From: Actimicrobium sp035984655
GTDB taxonomy: Bacteria; Pseudomonadota; Gammaproteobacteria; Burkholderiales; Burkholderiaceae_D
DNA length: 64,000 nt
Direction: 5' to 3'
NCBI RefSeq assembly: GCF_035984655.1
Contig: NZ_JAXCHT010000015.1
Span: 1-64,000, forward strand
In this document: piece after piece, positions 1-8,924 of the stretch
How the letters are laid out: the number at the start of each line of letters is the position of its first letter
Position numbering within the stretch: the first letter of the stretch is position 1
Program-made: the position numbers and the translations under genes
The notes under the pieces: model-generated
Databases searched by the model: none
Told to the model about the DNA's origin: nothing
What the model saw: the letters and a program-made list of their open reading frames with translations, nothing else

Positions 1-49
1 GGAGCTGCTCTGAAGTAGAATTCATGTCGGCAAGGTGGCGTTTGTGTTG

Positions 50-355
50 ATGAGTGTGTTTCTCGATAACTCACATTTTATCAATCACTTACGGCGTTCT
101 TGCCCTTTTTTATGCAAAATTCAGGCTAAGTGCTCGGCACTGTGGGGCAATGATGGCCAAGCGACCCGCACCGAGCTTGAAAATCTGGCCAACGGCATCT
201 CGAATAATGGCGGCAAACCGCTTCCTCAGGAAATCGCCGCAGCGCAAATGCTTCTTACAAATGCGGACGTCATGAAGAAACTGGATGGAAAAAATGATGG
301 TTTCTCGACAGCGGATATGGCGGCTTTGACGAACGACTCGGCGGCGGGCGAATAA
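50..355 (+). CDS. Small hypothetical protein with EF-hand-like segment, possibly a gene remnant
   Basis: A short reading frame of about 101 residues from an ATG at 50; a GTG at 35 is also in frame. I do not recognise a family with confidence. The C-terminal two thirds looks protein-like: an acidic stretch with NDGQATRTELENL, then a segment ending LDGKNDGFSTADM. These resemble paired EF-hand-like or type III-associated 'DG..S..DL' repeats. The N-terminal 35 residues are Cys- and His-rich and look unlike the rest, so the true N-terminus may have been lost. There is no obvious ribosome binding site. It stands alone upstream of uvrD. Confidence 0.35.
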   Translation: MSVFLDNSHFINHLRRSCPFLCKIQAKCSALWGNDGQATRTELENLANGISNNGGKPLPQEIAAAQMLLTNADVMKKLDGKNDGFSTADMAALTNDSAAGE

Positions 356-497
356 AGCACGAATCGCGCTACCGCTTGTGTCGACCTGGTCCGGAGCCCG
401 GGTCGACATTCCTGCGCCAGGAGCGCCAGCATGCAGGCGCTCCTGACTGCCGCGCAGCAACCGGCCGATTGGTCCGTTGGGCCATCCGGCCCACCGG

Positions 498-503
498 TAT
501 AAT
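498..503 (+). promoter_or_regulatory. Candidate -10 box of uvrD
   Basis: A perfect TATAAT lies only 6 nt before the chosen uvrD ATG at 510. A weak -35 (TTGGGC at 477-482, 15-nt spacer) lies upstream. Transcription from this box would start at or next to the ATG, and no Shine-Dalgarno sequence is present, so a leaderless mRNA is possible. Confidence 0.45.
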
Positions 504-509
504 CAGCCG

Positions 510-2792
510 ATGCAAAATCTACTTCACAATCTCAATCCCGAACAACTCGCCGCCGTTACGTTACCCGCCCAATCCGCGCTGATCCTGGCCGGCGCCGGTT
601 CCGGCAAAACCCGCGTCCTGACGACCCGCATCGCCTGGCTGATCCAGACCGGGCAGGTCGCACCGAACGGCATCCTGGCCGTCACGTTCACCAACAAGGC
701 CGCCAAGGAAATGACGCTGCGGCTGTCGGCGATGATGCCGATCAGCACGCGCGGCATGTGGATCGGCACCTTCCATGGCTTGTGCAACCGGCTGTTGCGC
801 GCGCACCATCGTGATGCCGGCTTGCCACAGACGTTCCAGATTCTCGATTCGTCGGACCAGCTGTCGATGATCAAGCGCATGCTCAAGGCGCTCAATGTCG
901 ACGATGAAAAATACCCGCCACGCAATTTGATGTATTTCATCAATGGCGCCAAGGACCAGGGCCTGCGTGCCAAGGATGTGATCGCCGATGACGATTACAA
1001 CCGCAAGCTGGTCGAGCTGTACGACTACTACGACAACCAGTGCCAGCGCGAGGGCGTGGTCGATTTTGCCGAACTGCTGCTGCGCACCTATGAGCTGATG
1101 CAGCGCAACCAGCCGCTGCGCGAGCATTATCAGGCGCGCTTCAAGCACATCCTGGTCGACGAATTCCAGGACACCAACAACCTGCAATACAACTGGCTCA
1201 AGCTGATGGCCGGCCAGAACGGCGTGGTGTTTGCCGTCGGTGACGATGACCAGAGCATCTATGCCTTCCGTGGCGCGAACGTCGGCAACATGGCTTCGTT
1301 CGAGCACGAATTCAATGTGCAGAACCTGATCAAGCTGGAGCAGAACTACCGCTCGCACGGGCATATCCTGGACGCCGCCAACACGCTCATTGCCAACAAC
1401 ACCAAGCGCCTCGGCAAGAACCTGCGCACCGATGCCGGGCATGGCGAGCCGGTGCGGATTTACGAATCCAGCACCGATCTGCTGGAAGCGCAGTGGATCA
1501 TCGAGGAGGCCAAGAGCCTGATTGCGGAAGGCGCGCTGCGCAGCGAAATCGCGGTGCTGTACCGCTCCAATGCGCAATCGCGGGTGATCGAACACGCGCT
1601 GTTCTCGGCCGGGATTCCGTACAAGGTGTACGGCGGGCAGCGCTATTTCGAACGCGCCGAAGTCAAGAGCGCCATCGCCTATCTGCAGCTGATGGACAAC
1701 CTGCACAATGACTCGGCATTCCTGCGCGTGGTGAATTTTCCGACCCGCGGCATTGGCGCCCGCGCGCTGGAGCAATTACAGGATGCGGCGCGCGCGCGCA
1801 ATCTGTCGCTGTACGCGGCGGTGCCGCATGTGGGCGGCAAGGCCGGCAACTCGCTGGCGGCGTTCATCCAGCTGATCGAAAGCACGCGCTTTGAAGCGGC
1901 CCAGTTGCCGTTGCCGGAACTGGTCGACGTGGTGATCAAGGCCAGCGGCCTGATTGCCCATTACCGGAATGAAAAGGAAGGCGCGGACCGCGTCGAGAAT
2001 CTGGAGCAACTGGTCAGTGCGGCAACCCAGTTCGTCGCCGAAGAGGGTTTCGGCCATGACGCCCCGGCTTTTCTGGGGCCGAATGCCGACGCCATGGCGG
2101 TGCCGGCGATTCCGATCGACGGCGGCATGGAGCTGATCGACGCCGATGCACCGCTGCCGGCGGTGATGTCGCCGCTGTCGGCCTTCCTGTCGCATGCGTC
2201 GCTGGAGGCCGGCGACAACCAGGCTAGTGCCGGCCAGGATGCGATGCAACTGATGACCGTGCATTCGTCCAAGGGGCTGGAGTTCGATGCGGTGTTCATC
2301 ACCGGCCTCGAAGAGGGGCTGTTTCCACACGAGAATTCACAGCAGGAAGAGGGCGGCGTCGAGGAAGAACGGCGCCTGATGTATGTCGCCATCACGCGCG
2401 CACGGCGGCGGCTGTACATGAGTTTTTCGCAGACGCGCATGTTGCACGGACAAACCCGCTACAACCTGAAATCCCGCTTCTTTGCCGAGCTGCCGGAAGA
2501 TGCGTTGAAGTGGCTGTCGGTCAAGGCGCCGGTGGTGCGCACCTGGTTCGCGCATCCGAAAGCGGCGTGGGACGACGCGCCGTCCAATGGCGCGAATGCG
2601 ATTGCCAACAAGATCAGTCAGAAGAGCCTGGGCTGGCGCATCGGCGAATCGGTGGCGCATGCCAAGTTTGGCGAGGGCGTGATCGTCAATATCGAAGGCG
2701 GCGGCGACAATGCGCGCGCCCATATCAACTTTGGCCGGCATGGCATGAAGCTGCTCGACCTGAGCATTGCCAAGCTCGACAAGGTCGCCTGA
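510..2792 (+). CDS. uvrD: ATP-dependent DNA helicase II, UvrD/PcrA type
   Basis: Superfamily 1A 3'-5' helicase that removes incised strands in nucleotide excision and mismatch repair. At 760 residues it has full family length. Visible motifs in order: Q-motif region NPEQLAAV, Walker A AGAGSGKT (about residues 27-34), motif Ia TFTNKAAKEM, Walker B ILVDEFQDTN (about 220), motif III GDDDQSIYAFRGA, motif IV QNYRS, motif V TVHSSKGLEFDAVF and motif VI ITRARRRLY. The C-terminus has the UvrD-type tail ending in a short Tudor-like segment (GWRIGESVAHAKFGEGVI). I chose the ATG at 510 because homologues begin just before NPEQ; a TTG 11 codons upstream adds unlikely sequence. No LexA box (CTGT-N8-ACAG) was seen upstream. 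Confidence 0.96.
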   Translation: MQNLLHNLNPEQLAAVTLPAQSALILAGAGSGKTRVLTTRIAWLIQTGQVAPNGILAVTFTNKAAKEMTLRLSAMMPISTRGMWIGTFHGLCNRLLRAHHRDAGLPQTFQILDSSDQLSMIKRMLKALNVDDEKYPPRNLMYFINGAKDQGLRAKDVIADDDYNRKLVELYDYYDNQCQREGVVDFAELLLRTYELMQRNQPLREHYQARFKHILVDEFQDTNNLQYNWLKLMAGQNGVVFAVGDDDQSIYAFRGANVGNMASFEHEFNVQNLIKLEQNYRSHGHILDAANTLIANNTKRLGKNLRTDAGHGEPVRIYESSTDLLEAQWIIEEAKSLIAEGALRSEIAVLYRSNAQSRVIEHALFSAGIPYKVYGGQRYFERAEVKSAIAYLQLMDNLHNDSAFLRVVNFPTRGIGARALEQLQDAARARNLSLYAAVPHVGGKAGNSLAAFIQLIESTRFEAAQLPLPELVDVVIKASGLIAHYRNEKEGADRVENLEQLVSAATQFVAEEGFGHDAPAFLGPNADAMAVPAIPIDGGMELIDADAPLPAVMSPLSAFLSHASLEAGDNQASAGQDAMQLMTVHSSKGLEFDAVFITGLEEGLFPHENSQQEEGGVEEERRLMYVAITRARRRLYMSFSQTRMLHGQTRYNLKSRFFAELPEDALKWLSVKAPVVRTWFAHPKAAWDDAPSNGANAIANKISQKSLGWRIGESVAHAKFGEGVIVNIEGGGDNARAHINFGRHGMKLLDLSIAKLDKVA

Positions 2793-2796
2793 GCGG

Positions 2797-3585
2797 TCAG
2801 GCCTCAATGTCCAGCGCTGGCGGCATCGGGTCCGGCACGCCGAACACGTCGAACCAGCTGCTGTAGAACGAGCAGTACAGCACCACCGTCAGCAGCAATG
2901 ACAGCGGCACCATCAGCATGACGATCAGGTTGGCGCTGTTGAACAGCAGCGCCAGCACCAGGCTGGCCAGCATCGGCACTAGGATGCCGACCAGCGCCCA
3001 TGCCACGCCGTACACGGCGAACGCACGGGCTTCACGCCGCACCGCAAAGAAGCTGTAGAACACCGCCTTGCCCACGCCCATGTCCTGCCAGGCGATCAGC
3101 GGCGGCGCAAACCAGAACGCCATCGTGGTCGGCAGATACACCAGCGCCGCAACCAGCATGGCAAAGCCCATGTTGGAATCGGCCACCACCTTCGGATCGA
3201 GCGCGATCTGGCCGCTCATGATTTTCCAGAACAGCCCGTCATCGACCAGCACCGACAGGCCAATGGCCAGCAACGCCGCTGCCATTTGCAGCACGCCGAG
3301 CCACAGCAACCGCTTGAGCGCCGGTGAGCGAAAGGCGGCGAACAGGATGCGCGGATGGACTTTTTCGCCGGCACGCACCTGCTTGCTGGCTTGCAGGAAC
3401 GCCAGCGAAAACGTCGGCAGCAAAATCACCGGCAGGATCTGGCCCAGCAGCGGCACGATGCCAATCAGGATCATCAGGAACAGATAGCTGACAAACAGGG
3501 AAGAAAGTTCGAATGGCTGCTTGCGAAAGATGGCAAAACCATCTTTGAGCCACAGCCAGCCGGTCATTGCAGGGAGTCGGTTCAT
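2797..3585 (-). CDS. BPSS1780-type integral membrane protein of unknown function
   Basis: A 262-residue protein made almost entirely of hydrophobic helices, about six predicted membrane spans, with a short cytoplasmic-looking N-terminus (MNRLPAMTGWLWLKDGFAIFRKQP). The sequence style, with the W-x-x-x-G-x-x-x-F start and a central KxVFYSFFAVRREARAF loop, matches the Burkholderiales BPSS1780 family, whose role is unknown. Its ATG overlaps the thrB stop by 4 nt, so it is translationally coupled to homoserine kinase. The family assignment is from memory of the pattern; the membrane topology is read directly from the sequence. Confidence 0.8.
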   Translation of the reverse strand: MNRLPAMTGWLWLKDGFAIFRKQPFELSSLFVSYLFLMILIGIVPLLGQILPVILLPTFSLAFLQASKQVRAGEKVHPRILFAAFRSPALKRLLWLGVLQMAAALLAIGLSVLVDDGLFWKIMSGQIALDPKVVADSNMGFAMLVAALVYLPTTMAFWFAPPLIAWQDMGVGKAVFYSFFAVRREARAFAVYGVAWALVGILVPMLASLVLALLFNSANLIVMLMVPLSLLLTVVLYCSFYSSWFDVFGVPDPMPPALDIEA

Positions 3586-4544
3586 GTCAGAAAAAGGGGT
3601 GGAGCAGATACGGCAAGGCGTTCTTGCAGAATGCGTTGAAAATGGATCGGATCATGCGGCGTCAGCATTTCGGCGTCGCGCGGCAGATGAAAATCGTACA
3701 GGCGCGACAGCCAGAACCGCAGCGCCGCGGCGCGCAACATCGGTTGCCAGCCAGCCTGTTCGTCGGCATTGAACGGACGCACCGCATGGTAGGCGTCGAG
3801 CAGGGCGCGCGTGCGTTGCGGGTCCAGCACGCCGGTGGCCAGATCAATGCACCAGTCGTTGACGGTGACGGCCACGTCGAATAGCCAGGTATCGCAGCCG
3901 GCGAAATAAAAATCGAAGAATCCGGTCAGGCGCTCGCCCTCGAACATCACGTTATTGCGGAACAGGTCGCCGTGGATCGGCCCCGACGGCAAGTTGGCAT
4001 GGCCCGGCGCGGCGGCGAACGCCTCCTGAAACACCAGTTCATCGCGCAGCAGCTGCGCCAGCCCGGATGACAGGTGCGGCAACAGCGCCGGCGCGGTCTC
4101 GCGCCACCAGTCCAGTCCGCGCAGATTCGGCTGCTGCAGCGGGAAATCGCGCGCCGCCAGATGCATCTTCGCCAGCATGCCGCCGACTGCGGCGCAATGC
4201 ACCGGACCCGGATGCATCTGGCAGCTGCCCGCTAGTTTGCTGACGATGGCGGCCGGCTTGCCGTGCAGCGGCACCATCAATGCGCCGTCATGGGTGGCCA
4301 CCGGCGCCGGCACCGCCACGCCGTGCTGCGCCAGATGCCGCATCAGCTGCAGATAGAACGGTAGCTGGGCAAAGCTGAGCTTTTCGAAAATCGTCAGGAC
4401 GAATTCGCCGGCATCGGTATCAATGAAAAAATTGCTGTTCTCGATACCGGAAGCGATGCCGCGAACGGACTTGGCGGCGCCGAGCGGGAACTGCTTGATC
4501 CAGAGCGTGAGATCGTCTTGGGTGACCGGAGTAAATACTGCCAT
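3582..4544 (-). CDS. thrB: Homoserine kinase (aminoglycoside-phosphotransferase fold)
   Basis: Phosphorylates L-homoserine to O-phosphohomoserine, the penultimate step of threonine synthesis. The 320-residue protein begins MAVFTPVTQDDLTLW, the usual start of the beta/gammaproteobacterial APH-fold ThrB. Motifs: a GIASGIENSNFFIDT nucleotide-binding strand-loop, the catalytic loop IHGDLFRNNVMF and the Mg-binding FFDFYFAGCD. This is not the GHMP-kinase ThrB of E. coli. The frame stays open a further 220 codons upstream, but that part is low-complexity shadow of the next gene, so the ATG at 4544 is preferred. It overlaps the downstream membrane-protein gene by 4 nt. Confidence 0.93.
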   Translation of the reverse strand: MAVFTPVTQDDLTLWIKQFPLGAAKSVRGIASGIENSNFFIDTDAGEFVLTIFEKLSFAQLPFYLQLMRHLAQHGVAVPAPVATHDGALMVPLHGKPAAIVSKLAGSCQMHPGPVHCAAVGGMLAKMHLAARDFPLQQPNLRGLDWWRETAPALLPHLSSGLAQLLRDELVFQEAFAAAPGHANLPSGPIHGDLFRNNVMFEGERLTGFFDFYFAGCDTWLFDVAVTVNDWCIDLATGVLDPQRTRALLDAYHAVRPFNADEQAGWQPMLRAAALRFWLSRLYDFHLPRDAEMLTPHDPIHFQRILQERLAVSAPPLFLT

Positions 4545-4615
4545 GAGCGTGATGAGGGAGGAGGGCTGCGCGGGGTGGCGCAGCGCCGGTTCAAAAAAGT
4601 GGTTGCCGCCCGCGT

Positions 4616-5032
4616 TTATTTTTTCTCGGGCGGCGGCGGCGGCAAATCGCCGGCATTCAAGTCTTCGGCCTGCTTGTCGCCCTTTTTCTTGCGTCCCAGG
4701 TCGAACTCGTGCACGTTGAACTGTGCCGCCCGCACCCGACTGCTTTGCGCATCGCCCGGCGCGGCATTGCCAGGGCCGGGATTCTGGATCAGGTGGTAGC
4801 TGCTCTTGCCGGTTTGGACCTTGACGTCGGTGACCACGCCTTGCTCGCGCGTCTCGGTGGTCTTGTTGCCGGGCTCCGGCTTGCGAATCGTGATCGCCGG
4901 GGCTTCGCCCTCGTCGAGCTTTTGCAAGGTCGGTGGTGGCGCATCTTTTGCCGTTTGTGCCAGCGCGGCCAGGGGCGCTGCCACCAGCGCGGTGCCGACG
5001 AGGAGGAGTTGCCAGAGTGTTGAGCTGCGCAT
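4616..5032 (-). CDS. DUF2782 family secreted protein
   Basis: About 138 residues: a signal peptide (MRSSTLWQLLLVGTALVAAPLAALAQ), then a small domain (ITIRKPEPGNKTTETREQGVVTDVKV, YHLIQNPG, RVRAAQFNVHEF) typical of DUF2782, and a Lys-rich and Pro-rich tail. It is expected in the periplasm; function unknown. It lies between polA and thrB, as it commonly does in Burkholderiales, and is transcribed with thrB. I prefer the ATG at 5032 (AAGG 11 nt upstream, clean signal peptide); an ATG at 5065 would add 11 basic residues. Confidence 0.8.
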   Translation of the reverse strand: MRSSTLWQLLLVGTALVAAPLAALAQTAKDAPPPTLQKLDEGEAPAITIRKPEPGNKTTETREQGVVTDVKVQTGKSSYHLIQNPGPGNAAPGDAQSSRVRAAQFNVHEFDLGRKKKGDKQAEDLNAGDLPPPPPEKK

Positions 5033-5198
5033 GATGGTCGGTGCCTTGCGAAAGTTGGACTTCATTGTAGCAAACAGATGTCGCCGCGCAGGAGGATTCG
5101 TGCCACCGATGACGTGATGAAGTCTGCGATAATCCGACAGACTCCGAGGCGCGCCACGCGCGCGTGCCACCAGTGTGCCATTTCACCCCCCTGTTCCC

Positions 5199-7943
5199 AT
5201 GCAAAATACCCTGTTGTTAGTCGATGGTTCCAGTTATCTGTATCGCGCCTTTCATGCGCTGCCCGACCTGCGCAACAAGGAAGGCGCGCCCACCGGTGCG
5301 CTGTACGGCATGATCAACATGCTGCGGCGGCTGCGCAGCGACTTTCCGGCGGCCTACATCGCCTGCGTGTTCGATGCCAAGGGCAAGACCTTCCGCGACG
5401 ACCTGTACGACCAGTACAAGGCGCAGCGCGCCTCGATGCCGGAGGATCTGGTACGCCAGATCGAACCGATCCACGAGGCCGTGCGCGCGATGGGCTGGCC
5501 GCTGATCATGGTCGATGGCGTCGAGGCCGATGATGTGATCGGTACGCTGGCCGTTGAAGCAGTCAAGCACGGCATGAAGACGGTCGTCTCGACCGGCGAC
5601 AAGGATCTGGCGCAATTGGTGAATGATGATGTGATGCTGATCAATACGATGAGCAATGAGCGTCTCGACCGTGCCGGTGTGATTGCGAAATTCGGCGTGC
5701 CGCCGGAACGCATCGTCGACTATCTGACGCTCATTGGCGACACCGTCGACAACGTGCCGGGCGTGGCCAAGGTCGGTCCGAAAACCGCCGTCAAGTGGCT
5801 GACCCAGTACGGCACCCTCGATGGCATCGTCGAGCACGCCGCCGACATCGGCGGCGCGGTCGGGGAAAACCTGCGCACGGCGCTGGATTGGCTGCCGAAA
5901 GCCAAGGTCCTGATCACCGTGAAGACCGACTGCGACCTGGCCGGGCACATGGTGTCGATTCCGGAATCGCTGGTGGCCAAGGAGCAGGACCCGGCCCGCA
6001 TGATTGACCTGTACACGCGCTTCGGTTTCAAGACCTGGCTGCGCGAAGCGACCGGCGACGATAGCGCGGCGCGCAAGCCGGCGCCTGCGGCCGCGCCCGA
6101 CCAGGGCGGCTTGTTCGACCCGCCGCCCGCGCCGCCGCAGCAACGCTACGAGACAGTCCTGACCGAAGCCGACCTGGAGCGCTGGCTGGCGATCATCGAC
6201 CGCGCAGCGTTGACCTCGATCGATACCGAAACCACTTCGCTGATTCCGATGCAGGCGCAACTGGTCGGCATTTCGTTGTGCTGCGAGCCGGGCGTCGCCG
6301 CCTACATTCCGGTGGCGCACAGTTATCAGGATGCGCCGCCACAGTTGTCGCGCGAATTGGTGCTGGCGCAGATGAAATCCTGGCTGGAAGACCCGGCCAA
6401 GCCGAAAGTCGGGCAGAACCTGAAATACGACAGCCACATCTTTGCCAACCAGGGCGTGCAGTTACGCGGCATCGTGCATGACACGCTGCTCGAATCGTAC
6501 GTGTTCGAATCGCACCGCAGCCACGACATGGACAGCCTCGCGCTGCGCCATCTGGGCCGCAAGACCATCAGCTTCGAAGAAGTTTGCGGCAAGGGCGCAT
6601 CGCAGATCTGTTTTGATCAGGTCGAGATCAGCCCTGCCACCGAGTATGCCGCCGAAGACGCCGACATCACGCTGCAATTGCATCACGCCATGTGGCCGCA
6701 GGTCGCGGCCGAGCCGACGCTGACCTTCATTTACGAGAAGATCGAGCTGCCGACGGCGGTGGTGCTGCAGAAGATCGAACGCAACGGCGTGATGATCGAT
6801 CCGGGCTTGCTCGGCATCCAGTCGCACGAACTGGGCAAGCGCATGCTGGAGATCGAGACCAGCGCCTACGAATTGGCCGGGCAGCCGTTCAACCTGAATT
6901 CGCCGAAGCAGATCGGCGAAATCTTCTTCGACAAGCTGAAATTGCCCGTGGTGAAGAAAACCCCGTCGGGCTCGCCGTCGACGGATGAAGAAGTGCTGCA
7001 AAAACTGGCCGAAGACTATCCGCTGCCAAAGGTGCTGCTGGAATACCGCAGCCTGTCGAAGCTGAAGTCGACCTACACCGACAAGCTGCCGAAAATGATC
7101 GATCCGACCACCGGCCGGGTGCACACCAATTATGCGCAGGCGGTGGCGGTGACCGGCCGGCTGGCATCGAACGAACCGAACCTGCAGAACATCCCGATCC
7201 GTACCGCCGAAGGCCGGCGCATCCGCGAAGCCTTCATTGCGCCGCCGGGCCGGGTGATCGTCTCGGCCGACTATTCGCAAATCGAGCTGCGCATCATGGC
7301 GCATCTGTCGGGCGACGCCAACATGCTGCGCGCGTTCGCCGAGGGCGTCGACATTCACCGCGCCACCGCCGCCGAGATCTTTTCGGTGTCGGCCGCCGAC
7401 GTGACCTCGGAGCAGCGCCGCTACGCCAAGGTGATTAATTTCGGCTTGATCTATGGCATGAGCGCGTTCGGACTGGCGGGCAATCTCGGCATCGACCGGG
7501 CGGCGGCGCAAAGCTACATCGAAAAGTATTTTTTCCGCTTTTCCGGCGTCAAGCAATTCATGGACGACACACGCGCCAGCGCCAAGGCCACCGGCTATGT
7601 CGAAACCGTATTTGGACGGCGCTTGTGGCTGCCCGAAATCAATTCACCCAACGGTCCGCGCCGCCAGGGCGCCGAGCGCGCTGCGATCAATGCGCCGATG
7701 CAGGGCACCGCCGCCGACCTGATCAAGCTGTCGATGGTGGCGGTGCAGAACTGGCTGGAAACCGATCAGCTGAAGTCGCTGATGGTGATGCAGGTGCACG
7801 ATGAACTGGTGCTGGAAGTGCCGCAGGACGAGCTCGACCTGGTGCGCGTGAAACTGCCGGCGCTGATGGCCGGCGTGGCCGAGTTGAAGGTGCCGCTGAC
7901 CGCTGAAGTGGGGATCGGAAAGAATTGGGACGAAGCGCATTAA
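5199..7943 (+). CDS. polA: DNA polymerase I
   Basis: Repair and Okazaki-fragment-processing polymerase, 914 residues, with all three domains. The N-terminal 5' nuclease runs from LLVDGSSYLYRAFHAL to about residue 300. A linker rich in Ala/Pro follows. The 3'-5' exonuclease starts at SIDTETTSLIP (about 345) and keeps the DxE metal ligands, so proofreading should be active. The polymerase domain has motif A ADYSQIELRIMAHLSGD (about 690), motif B RRYAKVINFGLIYGMSAFGL and motif C MQVHDELVLEV (His near 867). I chose the ATG at 5199 because MQNTLLLVDGSS is the family start; a GTG 8 codons upstream adds nothing conserved. It is divergent from the DUF2782/thrB operon. Confidence 0.97.
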   Translation: MQNTLLLVDGSSYLYRAFHALPDLRNKEGAPTGALYGMINMLRRLRSDFPAAYIACVFDAKGKTFRDDLYDQYKAQRASMPEDLVRQIEPIHEAVRAMGWPLIMVDGVEADDVIGTLAVEAVKHGMKTVVSTGDKDLAQLVNDDVMLINTMSNERLDRAGVIAKFGVPPERIVDYLTLIGDTVDNVPGVAKVGPKTAVKWLTQYGTLDGIVEHAADIGGAVGENLRTALDWLPKAKVLITVKTDCDLAGHMVSIPESLVAKEQDPARMIDLYTRFGFKTWLREATGDDSAARKPAPAAAPDQGGLFDPPPAPPQQRYETVLTEADLERWLAIIDRAALTSIDTETTSLIPMQAQLVGISLCCEPGVAAYIPVAHSYQDAPPQLSRELVLAQMKSWLEDPAKPKVGQNLKYDSHIFANQGVQLRGIVHDTLLESYVFESHRSHDMDSLALRHLGRKTISFEEVCGKGASQICFDQVEISPATEYAAEDADITLQLHHAMWPQVAAEPTLTFIYEKIELPTAVVLQKIERNGVMIDPGLLGIQSHELGKRMLEIETSAYELAGQPFNLNSPKQIGEIFFDKLKLPVVKKTPSGSPSTDEEVLQKLAEDYPLPKVLLEYRSLSKLKSTYTDKLPKMIDPTTGRVHTNYAQAVAVTGRLASNEPNLQNIPIRTAEGRRIREAFIAPPGRVIVSADYSQIELRIMAHLSGDANMLRAFAEGVDIHRATAAEIFSVSAADVTSEQRRYAKVINFGLIYGMSAFGLAGNLGIDRAAAQSYIEKYFFRFSGVKQFMDDTRASAKATGYVETVFGRRLWLPEINSPNGPRRQGAERAAINAPMQGTAADLIKLSMVAVQNWLETDQLKSLMVMQVHDELVLEVPQDELDLVRVKLPALMAGVAELKVPLTAEVGIGKNWDEAH

Positions 7944-8030
7944 GGCGCGCCCACTGCCGGATTATTTTTTGGTTATGATTGCCGCTGCACCCGGCGACCG
8001 GCTTACCTTCAACCAACAAAAAGGATATCC

Positions 8031-8915
8031 ATGGACGATCTGATTCAGCACACTGGCAGTCTGGTTGGCAGCAGCGCATTTCCTGACGGCTTCGACCGCC
8101 GCACTTTCCTGAAGGTCTCGATCGGCACCGGCTTCGCCGCCGCAGTGCTGCCGGTTGCGGCACAGACCATGATCAAGACCGACACCGAGGGTCTTACCGC
8201 CGGCACCATCAACATCACCGTGGCCGGCAAGGAAGTCCCGGTCTACCGGGCCCAGCCGGCTGGCAAGAGCAATCTGCCGGTGGTGCTGGTGATCTCCGAA
8301 ATCTTCGGCGTGCATGAACACATCGCCGACATCGCGCGCCGTTTTGCCAAGCTCGGCTATCTGGCGCTGGCGCCGGACCTGTTCGTGCGCCAGGGCGACG
8401 CCAAGGCCTACACCTCGATTCCGGATCTGATCAAGGAAGTGGTGTCGAAAGTCCCCGATCAGCAAGTCCTGACCGACCTTGATGCGGTCGTCGCCTATGC
8501 CAAGGCGAACGGCGGCAACACCGACAAACTGGGCATTACCGGATTTTGCTGGGGCGGCCGCATCACCTGGCTGTACAGCGCGCACAACCCGGGCGTCAAG
8601 GCCGGCGTGGCGTGGTACGGCCAGCTGGCCGGTACGAAATCGGTCCTGAATCCCTTCTCGTCGACGGAACTGGCGCCGGCGTTGACGGTACCGGTTCTGG
8701 GCCTGTACGGCGGCAAGGACACCGGCATCACGCAGGAGCAGGTCGAGGCGATGCGCGGCGCGCTGAGGAAGGGCAAGAGCAAATCCGAGATCATCGTGTT
8801 TCCGAATTCGGGGCATGCGTTCAATGCCGACTATCGCGCCAGTTATGTGGAAGCCGATGCCAAGGCCGGCTGGGCCGACTGCCTGGCCTGGTTCAAGGCG
8901 CACGGCGTAGCCTGA
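8031..8915 (+). CDS. Dienelactone hydrolase family protein with Tat signal
   Basis: Alpha/beta hydrolase of the DLH family, 294 residues. The N-terminus carries a twin-arginine motif (FDRRTFLK, Arg23-Arg24) followed by a hydrophobic stretch ending in VAAQ, so export through Tat is likely. The catalytic triad is visible: nucleophile Cys173 in GFCWGGR (the Cys is diagnostic of dienelactone hydrolases), Asp in LYGGKDTGI and His in SGHAFNADYR. Family members hydrolyse dienelactones or other cyclic esters; the natural substrate here is unknown. AAGGA 6 nt before the ATG supports the start. It stands as a single gene between polA and the ZIP transporter. Confidence 0.9.
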   Translation: MDDLIQHTGSLVGSSAFPDGFDRRTFLKVSIGTGFAAAVLPVAAQTMIKTDTEGLTAGTINITVAGKEVPVYRAQPAGKSNLPVVLVISEIFGVHEHIADIARRFAKLGYLALAPDLFVRQGDAKAYTSIPDLIKEVVSKVPDQQVLTDLDAVVAYAKANGGNTDKLGITGFCWGGRITWLYSAHNPGVKAGVAWYGQLAGTKSVLNPFSSTELAPALTVPVLGLYGGKDTGITQEQVEAMRGALRKGKSKSEIIVFPNSGHAFNADYRASYVEADAKAGWADCLAWFKAHGVA

Positions 8916-8924
8916 CGCTGTGAG

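Noticed and set aside
3582..5204. Long N-terminal extension of homoserine kinase
   Set aside because: The extra 220 codons overlap the DUF2782 gene in another frame and are low complexity; the ATG at 4544 gives the family start.
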